In this document: piece by piece, positions 1-5,905 of the stretch | Numbering within the stretch: the stretch's first letter is position 1 | Layout: every line of letters starts with the position of its first letter | DNA from: Stercoripulliclostridium_A sp963642145 | GTDB lineage: Bacteria > Bacillota > Clostridia > Christensenellales > DTU072 | DNA length: 7,355 bases | Direction of reading: 5' to 3' | Assembly: GCA_963642145.1 (NCBI GenBank) | Contig: CAVIFU010000064.1 | Location: 1 to 7,355, forward strand | Translations under genes and position numbers: made by a program | Notes under the pieces: generated by a model | The model's input: only the letters and a program-made list of their open reading frames with translations | What the model was told of the DNA's origin: nothing | Databases searched by the model: none

Positions 1-3
1 GGG

Positions 4-67
4 ACCGATTGAACAAGAGTAAATCGGCTCCGTAAAGTCTTACAGAGCCGAAAAGGTTTATATTCGG
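4..67 (-). other. Overlapping inverted repeats forming a strong stem-loop, possible terminator or leader structure
   Basis: Read on the minus strand, positions 50-25 form an 11-bp stem (50-40 with 35-25) around the tetraloop GACT. One pair is G-T on this strand but would be C-A on the other, so the minus-strand RNA folds better. Two weaker stems share its arms: CCGAA at 67-63 with TTCGG at 52-48, and CCGATT at 27-22 with AATCGG at 10-5. The arrangement resembles mutually exclusive hairpins. It lies about 75 bases past the yfbR stop, so it could end that transcript or lead a gene beyond the window edge. The stretch after the main stem is only modestly T-rich, so a terminator call is uncertain. 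Confidence 0.4.
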
Positions 68-82
68 TTTTTTAATTTATGA

Positions 83-140
83 ATCCTTTACCGCGTCCCA
101 ACGGGCGTGTATGTGCGCTATGCGCGATTATGTTATACTA
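83..140 (-). repeat. Degenerate copy of a hairpin-rich intergenic repeat
   Basis: On the minus strand, just after the yfbR stop, the sequence runs through GCGC-ATA-GCGC (125-115), then ATACACGCC (112-104), a small imperfect hairpin (107-94) and CGCGGTAAAGGAT (95-83). The last block and ATACACGCC recur exactly, in the same order, in the plus-strand repeat at 7080-7151. The hairpin between them differs in sequence but keeps its pairing character. It behaves like a REP-type or small non-autonomous repeat placed at a gene end. No protein-coding potential is evident. Confidence 0.55.
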
Positions 141-144
141 TGCG

Positions 145-723
145 TCAGTCAAGTTCATCAAGGGTTTTGCGATACCCTCCGACAAAATTGTCGATAAAAT
201 ATGCGACTTCAGGGAGGTTTGACGATTCGAGTTCGGCTCGTATCGTTTGCTCGGCTTTGACAAACTCTTTGTTGCCGACTTTGAGTTCCTCCAAACACTT
301 GACATAGGCGGAAAGTTTGTCGGCGGCTTTGACGATTTTGTATTCCGCGGTGGTTTTGTCCGGCGCGATGGTTTGGCGGTAGTCGCAACGCAAGGCTCCC
401 GGCAACATGGTCAAAAGCTTTTCTTCCGCAACGCTCTCCAAAGCCTTGTAGGCAACTTTTATCTCGTTGTTGTAATATTTTATAGGCGTGGGTAAATCGC
501 CCGTTATTACCTCGCTCGACTCGTGAAAAACGGCAAGCGTAACGCATTTGCCGACGTCGACGTCACCGCCGAATACCTTGTTGTTGATAACGGCAAGCGC
601 GTGCGCTATTTGCGCGACTTGCTCGCTATGCTCCATTATGTTCTCTTTGACGGTTGAGTGCATGAGCGACCACCGCTCTATGTACTTCATCCTGCCGAGA
701 TATGCAAAAAAATTGTAGCCCAT
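145..723 (-). CDS. yfbR: YfbR-like HD-domain 5'-deoxynucleotidase
   Basis: The predicted protein has 192 residues (E. coli YfbR is about 199) and should hydrolyse deoxynucleoside 5'-monophosphates to deoxynucleosides plus phosphate in the cytoplasm, using a divalent metal. Family features are visible in order: an N-terminal NFFAYLGRMKYIERW segment with R18-W19, EHSEQVAQIAHALA with metal ligand H32, the signature FHESSEVITGDLPTPIKY at 66-83, and KAADKLSAYVKCLEELKVGN at 132-151 with ligand D135. One oddity is that the HD dyad reads H67-E68, a conservative Asp-to-Glu change at a metal ligand. The start is chosen because the N-terminus aligns with YfbR. Only one base separates it from the DUF47 stop and no good Shine-Dalgarno site is seen, so translation is probably coupled to the gene upstream. 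It is the last gene of the pit operon. The family assignment is secure; activity with HE is inferred. Confidence 0.9.
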   Translation of the reverse strand: MGYNFFAYLGRMKYIERWSLMHSTVKENIMEHSEQVAQIAHALAVINNKVFGGDVDVGKCVTLAVFHESSEVITGDLPTPIKYYNNEIKVAYKALESVAEEKLLTMLPGALRCDYRQTIAPDKTTAEYKIVKAADKLSAYVKCLEELKVGNKEFVKAEQTIRAELESSNLPEVAYFIDNFVGGYRKTLDELD

Positions 724-724
724 T

Positions 725-1333
725 TTACATCTTGACCAATACTTTGAGGAGAACGTCCATCGCTTCGTCGGCTATGTCGGCGGTTTGGTTGAGGTGACGA
801 TAGATTTCCCTATACTTGAAGATCGTGCGGAAATCGGCATTGTCGAACAAATCCGCCAAAGCTTTGACGCATAAATCGCCGACTTTGTTCTCCAAAGACT
901 TGACGTATATCGCCTCATCGCGCGTAATGGCGTCGTGCTTTTCGATATTCTGTACGGCGGATATTATGTGCTCGGACATCTCGTGCAAAACGTCGGTTAC
1001 CTCTATCATCTGAGCGTCCGGAACCGCGCCGAACAGACGAATCTCGTCAACGGAAGTTTTGGCATAGTCCAATACTTCGTCAAGCTTGGCGGAAAGCTTG
1101 AAAAGATCTTCCCTATCGATAGGCGTGACGAACGACTTGTTTATCTCGTCAATGAGGATGCGCCTGACCATGTCGCCGTCGTCCTCTGTCTTGATGACGG
1201 CGTCCGCAATAGACTCGTTGTGGGTCTTGCAGTACTCGGTAAGCTCCCGCATACCCTTCTCTATCTCCATCGCCTGTTTGGTGAGCAGATCGTAAAAATT
1301 GTCTTCCTTAGGTTTCTTTTTGAACTTGAACAT
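725..1333 (-). CDS. DUF47/PhoU-like phosphate transport accessory protein
   Basis: The protein has 202 residues and is an all-helical, PhoU-related DUF47 (Pit accessory, TIGR00153-type) protein, the usual partner of PiT permeases in Bacillota. Typical features are the basic N-terminus MFKFKKKPKEDNFYDLL, the segment SFVTPIDREDLFKLSAKLDEVLDY at 68-90, where the family shows its TPxDREDI pattern, and the C-terminal segment EIYRHLNQTADIADEAMDVL at 176-195. No signal peptide or membrane segment is present, so it should be cytosolic, probably modulating the permease; its exact role is not established. The frame stays open upstream into pit, but the start at 1333 is preferred because AGGAGG (1338-1343) lies four bases before it and the protein then matches the family length. 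The Shine-Dalgarno site overlaps the pit stop codon, which suggests coupled translation. Confidence 0.92.
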   Translation of the reverse strand: MFKFKKKPKEDNFYDLLTKQAMEIEKGMRELTEYCKTHNESIADAVIKTEDDGDMVRRILIDEINKSFVTPIDREDLFKLSAKLDEVLDYAKTSVDEIRLFGAVPDAQMIEVTDVLHEMSEHIISAVQNIEKHDAITRDEAIYVKSLENKVGDLCVKALADLFDNADFRTIFKYREIYRHLNQTADIADEAMDVLLKVLVKM

Positions 1334-1337
1334 ATTG

Positions 1338-1343
1338 CCTCCT
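1338..1343 (-). promoter_or_regulatory. Ribosome binding site of the DUF47 gene, overlapping the pit stop codon
   Basis: On the minus strand AGGAGG is followed by CAAT and the ATG at 1333. It decides the start of the DUF47 gene against a longer open frame that would begin at 1453. Its first two bases are the last two bases of the pit TAG stop. Confidence 0.85.
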
Positions 1344-2376
1344 ATAACCCCATAATGAGCTTGCCTATTATTAGATAAAACACCGCGCCCGAGCACATCG
1401 ATATAGGCATCGTCAGGCACCAACCTGCGATTATCTTGCTTACCGTGCGCCAATTGACGGCGTTGGTGCGTTCCGCCGCCCCTACGCCTATAACGGAACT
1501 GGTGATCGTTTGTCCCATGCCGAGTGATATGCCGAGAGCCGTACCCACAATGGCTACCGCCGCCGACGAAATCTGCGACACTACCGAATGTATCGGTTGT
1601 ACTTTGTATAACTTACGCCCTACCGTATTCATTATCTGTACTCTGCCGAGGAGTATGCCTATCGCTATGGCTCCCGCCACGCAAATGACCATCCACACCG
1701 GCAACGTGCCCGAATCCAACGTCCATATGCCGAGAACGGACGCAAGCATCATAATGCCGAGCATCTTTTGGGAGTTGTTCACTGAAAACGCGCCGGCAAT
1801 GACTACTATGTTCATGCGCTGTACTATCATCAGGAATTTACTCATGCGCCTCGGCATGCGACGCAACAAACGCTTGGTTATCTTCATGAGGATAAATCCG
1901 AGCATAAAACCGACTACGGGCGCAAGCAGTACCATGGCGACGACGTTTAGGAGTACGTACTCCGTCCAACGCACGGAATGCAAGCCGAAAGCCACGACGG
2001 ACGATCCCAATATACCGCCCAACAACGTATACCATATGGTGTTGGGTATTTTCAACGCAATGGAGACGCCTGCCCAAACGGTTGCGCCGAGCATGCCGGA
2101 CAATATGAACGCGAACGCTTGCCGTTCACCTATGCCGTTAAAATATTCCATATTGAGTATGGAATTGCTGATATTGTCGGCAACGCCCATCGCTCCCAAA
2201 AAGAAAAACGCTATAGGCGCGATAAACTTAACCACGGCGGTAACTATGGTCGCCGTGCGCGGTTTGACCGCACGGGAAACTACCGTAGTCGCAAGCGCGA
2301 TAGAGCCGTCGTTAAAACCCATGTAAAGTGCGTAACCGAGTACGATTATAAATAATACGATTGCGTATGCGCTCAT
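1342..2376 (-). CDS. pit: Divergent PiT-family inorganic anion (phosphate) permease
   Basis: This 344-residue integral membrane protein has about ten hydrophobic stretches and the two-half architecture of PiT (PF01384) permeases, which take up inorganic phosphate, or sulfate in the related CysP. The first signature is G20-F21-N22-D23-G24-S25-I26, followed by ALATTVVSRAVKPRTA, which is clearly PiT-like. A loop rich in Arg and Lys (166-180) separates the halves. The second half has AFSVNNSQKMLG at 196-207 and PIHSVVSQISSAAVAIVGTALG at 261-282, then IGVGAAERTNAVNW at 296-309. Several positions normally conserved are changed: N22-D23 is kept, but the later Asn of motif 1 is I26, motif 2 lacks ND and is about two residues short, and both PxSTTH-like segments are altered (PNTIWY 111-116, SLGMGQ 284-289). 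AAGGAG at 2381-2386 supports the start. It is first in an operon with DUF47 and yfbR. Fold assignment is firm; substrate is inferred from the DUF47 neighbour. Confidence 0.88.
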   Translation of the reverse strand: MSAYAIVLFIIVLGYALYMGFNDGSIALATTVVSRAVKPRTATIVTAVVKFIAPIAFFFLGAMGVADNISNSILNMEYFNGIGERQAFAFILSGMLGATVWAGVSIALKIPNTIWYTLLGGILGSSVVAFGLHSVRWTEYVLLNVVAMVLLAPVVGFMLGFILMKITKRLLRRMPRRMSKFLMIVQRMNIVVIAGAFSVNNSQKMLGIMMLASVLGIWTLDSGTLPVWMVICVAGAIAIGILLGRVQIMNTVGRKLYKVQPIHSVVSQISSAAVAIVGTALGISLGMGQTITSSVIGVGAAERTNAVNWRTVSKIIAGWCLTMPISMCSGAVFYLIIGKLIMGL

Positions 2377-2414
2377 TACTCTCCTTATATTCTTTAGTTA
2401 TTGTTGTAGATGAT

Positions 2415-2443
2415 ATTATATATTATCGGATGTATTTTTACAA
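2415..2443 (-). promoter_or_regulatory. Sigma-A-type promoter of the pit-DUF47-yfbR operon
   Basis: Reading the minus strand, TTGTAA (2443-2438) is followed by exactly 17 bases and a perfect TATAAT (2420-2415). The start site should fall near 2408, leaving a leader of about 30 bases before the pit ATG. It separates this operon from the rlmA-ygjP genes upstream. I see no obvious Pho box repeats around it. Confidence 0.75.
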
Positions 2444-2471
2444 GACCGATTTTGAAAAAAATCAATATTTT

Positions 2472-3137
2472 TTATCTTTTTGCAATTTCTTTCCACTCGG
2501 GACAGTATGTCGTGAGATATGCTTTGAACGCAGCTCCGTGATCCGGGTATCTTATGTGCCCGAGTTCGTGAATTACGAGGTAGTCTATAAATTCCGAATC
2601 CCTGCTCGCAAGATAGGAATTGAACATGAGTTTGCGCGTGCGCACATTGCACGATCCCCACCTCCCGGACATCAGTCTTATCCCGTAACCGGAAGAGTGT
2701 AGTCCCGTCACGCCCTCCCAATACGGAATTCGTTCGTCGAGTATATGTCTAAGCTCCTTTGCGTAAAACTTGTTTACGTATGCGCTTACGGCGTCCCGTT
2801 TGCCGTATGGCACGGTTATCGACGCCCTACCGCCTAAAATGTTTATATCGAATTTATCGCCCTCGACGTACTCTAAAGGATAAGTTACCCCTCCGTAGCG
2901 GAAAACGTCGCCGCCTCTCATCACGTCGGCAACGTAATTGCCTTTGACGTGCGCGACAAGCCATGACTCTTGATCGATGAGAAACGTTTCCACCCTCTTA
3001 ACAGACATCCCGTAAGGCGCGGTAACCAAACAGAACGGCGGTAATGTCCGTAACGACACTTTGACGCGCTTGTAGCCCCTGCCCTGCTTGACTCGGACAA
3101 GTCTGCCTCCGACAAGTAAATCGTACTCCTTGCGCAT
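2472..3137 (-). CDS. ygjP: YgjP-like (DUF45, M48-type) zinc metallopeptidase
   Basis: The protein has 221 residues and matches the YgjP/DUF45 family of small cytosolic putative metallopeptidases related to SprT and WLM domains. The C-terminal part is diagnostic: SGRWGSCNVRTRKLMFNSYL at 157-176, then the zinc motif H190-E-L-G-H194 and a third likely ligand H200, giving HExxH-x5-H, followed by FKAYLTTYCPEWKEIAKR at the end. The N-terminal half is a basic beta-rich segment typical of the family. There is no signal peptide. The physiological substrate is not known for the family. Its ATG overlaps the rlmA stop by one base (TGATG), and AGAGGA lies seven bases upstream inside rlmA, so the two are co-translated. 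Only A/T-rich weak pairing follows the stop, so termination is unclear. Confidence 0.88.
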   Translation of the reverse strand: MRKEYDLLVGGRLVRVKQGRGYKRVKVSLRTLPPFCLVTAPYGMSVKRVETFLIDQESWLVAHVKGNYVADVMRGGDVFRYGGVTYPLEYVEGDKFDINILGGRASITVPYGKRDAVSAYVNKFYAKELRHILDERIPYWEGVTGLHSSGYGIRLMSGRWGSCNVRTRKLMFNSYLASRDSEFIDYLVIHELGHIRYPDHGAAFKAYLTTYCPEWKEIAKR

Positions 3138-3958
3138 CAGAACTTCCTCTGCTTTCGGTAAACCTTGACGGTAAACGCAAGCTCTGTGGTGATTTGATCG
3201 GATTCCGAAACGCGCTCGATGGCGGCTTTGTCCGTCTTGTAGTTATACGGCGTCATGGCTATCAGCGCGCGTATGTCGTCGCCCTTTGCCGTAAACTTAT
3301 CGCGAACGACACGCTCTTCCATAAGTTTGAAGCCGTCCGGCTCCTCCGCGTCCGTAACGTCGTTGAGGTATGCGGAATCGTACAATTCGCGTTTGAGTCC
3401 GAGTAAATGCTCGGGCGCCGGAGTTACCCGAATAAACGTGCCGTTATCGCGCAAAATTCTGCCGACTTCGCCATAATAAACTTGGGTAAATACAGCGGTA
3501 ACGACGTCCGCGCTCTCTTCCGAAATCGGCAGACTCGCGGAATTGGCTACGACAAAAGACGCATTTTTGTAACGTTTGCCGGCAAGAGTAACCGCCGTCT
3601 TGGAAAGATCCGTGCCACGGACGGAAGACGCCTCGAACGCCTCGCAGAGACCGCCCGTAATGTATCCCTCGCCGCAACCGATGTCCAAAATATTATCGTG
3701 CGGTACTCGCGATATGATGTCGATTAAAGCGGACAAAAGTTTGGCGTAATAGCCCTCGTCCATTATCACGCGCCGTGACAGCATCATCTCTTTGCTGTCT
3801 CCGGATCGATCCTGCGCCTTGCTCCCGGACAGCACCAAATTGACGTACCCTGCGGACGCCAAATCATAGCAATGCCTGTAATAACAATATAAACTGTTGC
3901 CTTCACGCGTAAGCTTGCAACCGCAACGCGGACAAATTAGATTATCGTAATTCCTCAT
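3137..3958 (-). CDS. rlmA: 23S rRNA (guanine-N1)-methyltransferase RlmA
   Basis: This 273-residue protein is an S-adenosylmethionine-dependent methyltransferase that modifies a guanine in hairpin 35 of 23S rRNA: G745 in RlmA(I), G748 in RlmA(II). The sequence alone does not let me choose between the two. The N-terminal zinc finger is intact: C9, C12, C25 and H29 in CPRCGCKLTREGNSLYCYYRH, followed by the family pattern YDLASAGYVNLV. GDSKEMMLSRR at 53-63 is also characteristic. The SAM-binding glycine motif ILDIGCGEGYITGG lies at 90-103, and DLSKTAVTLAGKRY and RVTPAPEHLLGLKRELYD follow in the expected order. The start is the only reasonable ATG and gives full family length, yet no Shine-Dalgarno site lies at a normal distance; a stable hairpin ends nine bases upstream. 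It overlaps the metallopeptidase gene downstream. Confidence 0.92.
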   Translation of the reverse strand: MRNYDNLICPRCGCKLTREGNSLYCYYRHCYDLASAGYVNLVLSGSKAQDRSGDSKEMMLSRRVIMDEGYYAKLLSALIDIISRVPHDNILDIGCGEGYITGGLCEAFEASSVRGTDLSKTAVTLAGKRYKNASFVVANSASLPISEESADVVTAVFTQVYYGEVGRILRDNGTFIRVTPAPEHLLGLKRELYDSAYLNDVTDAEEPDGFKLMEERVVRDKFTAKGDDIRALIAMTPYNYKTDKAAIERVSESDQITTELAFTVKVYRKQRKF

Positions 3959-3967
3959 AATAACAAC

Positions 3968-3987
3968 GGGCGGAGTTGCCTCCGCCC
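3968..3987 (-). terminator. GC-rich stem-loop between the hydrolase gene and rlmA
   Basis: A perfect 8-bp stem, GGGCGGAG with CTCCGCCC, closes the loop GCAA on the minus strand, a GNRA-type tetraloop. It follows the hydrolase stop by seven bases and is followed by GTTGTTATT, which is T-rich but interrupted. It may act as a terminator or partial terminator (attenuator) for the hydrolase transcript. The plus-strand side has a better T run, but no plus-strand gene precedes it. It also sits where the rlmA ribosome binding site should be. Confidence 0.55.
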
Positions 3988-3994
3988 CGTCCTT

Positions 3995-5740
3995 TTATTT
4001 TTGTATCGCTTCGACGTACATTTTGAGGAACTCTATGCGGAAGTAGACTCGGCGCTTGCCGGTTTCCGGATCGGTGTCGCGACAGCCGATTATGTATGAA
4101 TCGCCGCCGTTCGGATGCTTGTCGATGCTTATTTGCTCGTACTCTATACCGGTAACCTCGCTACGCACCTTTTGGAGAGTGTAAGTCCCGGTATAAGTGA
4201 TGGTTAAGTCGATACCTTTTTCTATTTTCGGATTTGACGGAAGCGTTCTGTTGTCTTTGAGAGACTTACATATCTCTTGAATGCCTTTATCTTCAAAGTT
4301 TATGCCGCTTACCTCTATGCCGAGATTGTCCTTAATCAAGCCCAAAGATCCCTCTAAATCGTCAAACGTGAATCCCGGGAATAGCTCTTTGAGATATTGC
4401 TCTTCGAGCTCCCTGAGATTAAACACGGAAAGGTCTATTTCGCTTGTAGCGCCGGATAAAGCCGCATTCAGAAGAAGGTTTACCCACCTTGATTTGAGCA
4501 TTATCTCGATCGTGCCGTCGGAAGAAAGTTCTATATAGCTGTTATCGAGCAATCCGCCGTTTATTTCCATTCCCGGATTGACGGTGCTGTTATTCGTGAT
4601 GTAGTATGTCTCGTCACGCGAGGTATAGTACTCGTCGTTAGATATTTTGTGATCGGGAAGCTCCTTCACGACGGGAGTATAACCGTCGATGGCACGGAAG
4701 TACGCGTTGGTTATGTCCTTGCAAGTTTCGGACTTGTTAATGGCTTTCTTGGCGGCTTTGATGTCCATGCCACTCTTTGAGAACAACCTTTCAAGCTGAT
4801 TTATGCGCAACTTCTTGTAGAGTCTCAACACGCGCGGCTCTTTGGTCAAGTGGTGCGCGTCCAATATCTTTTGGTATAAGTCGGCTATAACGGCGTGCCC
4901 TTCGTTGGAGGGATGTATGCCGTCGGTGAAGAACAACGCTTTGCCGCGCTCCCTATTCGTATTGTAAATACGGTCGAATTCCGAATATACGTCCACTATC
5001 TCGATCGCGCCTTCGTTCTCGTTGCGATAATCGTAAATTATGGAGTTGAGCTTCTCTACCATTTTGCCGCCGAACATGCGAATAGCCGCGGCGTTTACGC
5101 CCTTTGCCGCCAATCTCTCAAGCCTCTCCTCGGACAAAACAAGTTCGCCGTTCTGCGAAATCGGAGATCCGACATATATCGGGTTATACACGGTCTGTAC
5201 CAAAATAAGCGCGTTCGGGTTGCATTCCCTGATATAATCGATGGCTTGATAAAAAACTTCTTTTGTCTTCGAAACCGTCTCTTCAAGCGCTTCGTAGTCG
5301 CCCACTACCGCAAGCTCCAACCAATCGCCGAGATCTTTGTTGAGCAGGTCGTTGCCGAGCATGGATATGCCTATAATATCCGACGTCCTGAGCAATGTGC
5401 CCGTCATCATGGGTCCGTTGTCTATGCCGGTGCTACCGTCCTCATATCCGCCGGTGCGCGTAATGTAGTCGTAGAACTGCTTGGTAGTGTGCCCCGATAC
5501 CGAACGGTTGTGGAACTCATACTCGTTGCGCTCGCCCACGATGTGACCGTAGGCATAATAATCCCTTTCCGCCAGAGGAGAAGGTCCCAAAACGCCTTCC
5601 GCTATAGAGTCGCCCCAAAACGATATGACAAGATCTTTGCCGTTGCCGGGAACGAATCCCAACGTGTCGCATGCCAAAAACGCGCTAGTCGCAACTATGA
5701 GTATGCTCAAAATAATGACAACTACTGTCTTGAACTTCAT
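3995..5740 (-). CDS. Secreted or lipid-anchored SGNH/GDSL-family hydrolase with unrecognised C-terminal region
   Basis: The chosen start gives 581 residues. GGAGG (5746-5750) lies five bases before it, and the protein then begins with a signal segment, MKFK plus a hydrophobic stretch to residue 23, ending SAFLAC24. C24 may be a lipidated cysteine, but the lipobox is imperfect (Phe at -3). The SGNH domain spans about 36-295: G43-D44-S45 (nucleophile), SVSG with G83, LGND with G129-N130-D131, and FTDGIHPSNEGH with D273 and H276. Such enzymes are usually esterases, lipases or deacetylases on lipids or polysaccharides; the substrate is not readable. Residues 300-355 look helical. Residues 370-581 look like a beta-rich domain split by a helical insertion (about 436-500); I recognise no family. 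The open frame continues upstream into the promoter, but that part is rejected. No enzyme partner is evident nearby. Confidence 0.85.
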   Translation of the reverse strand: MKFKTVVVIILSILIVATSAFLACDTLGFVPGNGKDLVISFWGDSIAEGVLGPSPLAERDYYAYGHIVGERNEYEFHNRSVSGHTTKQFYDYITRTGGYEDGSTGIDNGPMMTGTLLRTSDIIGISMLGNDLLNKDLGDWLELAVVGDYEALEETVSKTKEVFYQAIDYIRECNPNALILVQTVYNPIYVGSPISQNGELVLSEERLERLAAKGVNAAAIRMFGGKMVEKLNSIIYDYRNENEGAIEIVDVYSEFDRIYNTNRERGKALFFTDGIHPSNEGHAVIADLYQKILDAHHLTKEPRVLRLYKKLRINQLERLFSKSGMDIKAAKKAINKSETCKDITNAYFRAIDGYTPVVKELPDHKISNDEYYTSRDETYYITNNSTVNPGMEINGGLLDNSYIELSSDGTIEIMLKSRWVNLLLNAALSGATSEIDLSVFNLRELEEQYLKELFPGFTFDDLEGSLGLIKDNLGIEVSGINFEDKGIQEICKSLKDNRTLPSNPKIEKGIDLTITYTGTYTLQKVRSEVTGIEYEQISIDKHPNGGDSYIIGCRDTDPETGKRRVYFRIEFLKMYVEAIQK

Positions 5741-5774
5741 CTCAACCTCCGAATACGTACCATAGTACTTATAT

Positions 5775-5803
5775 ATATTACCATGCGCACGCATACAAGT
5801 CAA
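5775..5803 (-). promoter_or_regulatory. Sigma-A-type promoter of the SGNH hydrolase gene
   Basis: On the minus strand TTGACT (5803-5798), 17 bases, then TAATAT (5780-5775) preceded by TGG, an extended -10 feature. The expected start site near 5768 leaves a leader of about 28 bases with GGAGG at its end. The spacer contains the near-palindrome ATGCG-TG-CGCAT (5794-5783), a possible operator. An A-rich tract lies upstream of the -35 box. Confidence 0.75.
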
Positions 5804-5860
5804 TACGCGTTTGCGTTTTTTTACAAATTGTCGGTTTGCGCGCCGTTTGATCGTAAATTG

Positions 5861-5889
5861 TTTACCGGCGCCGCTTTTTGTGGTATAAT
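5861..5889 (+). promoter_or_regulatory. Extended -10 promoter of the RlmI-type gene
   Basis: TTTACC (5861-5866), a 17-base spacer and TATAAT (5884-5889) preceded by TGG give a good extended -10 promoter. Transcription should begin near 5896, directly before the GGAGG at 5897-5901. The leader would be only about ten bases, little more than the ribosome binding site. Confidence 0.75.
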
Positions 5890-5905
5890 TTCGATCGGAG
5901 GCAAT

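Noticed and set aside
1334..1453. Upstream extension of the DUF47 gene into pit
   Set aside because: AGGAGG and family length favour the start at 1333; the extra 40 residues resemble nothing in the family.
1436..2326. 296-residue plus-strand open frame opposite pit
   Set aside because: It is a mirror frame of the permease gene, has no ribosome binding site, and its Met/Thr-rich composition reflects the antisense of hydrophobic codons.
2453..2474. Rho-independent terminator after the metallopeptidase gene
   Set aside because: The only pairing is an A/T-only stem of about seven pairs, too weak to call.
4895..5905. Long plus-strand open frame that would extend the RlmI-type protein by 337 residues
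   Set aside because: It runs antisense through the SGNH hydrolase, shows no family features, and a good promoter and ribosome binding site place the true start at 5906.
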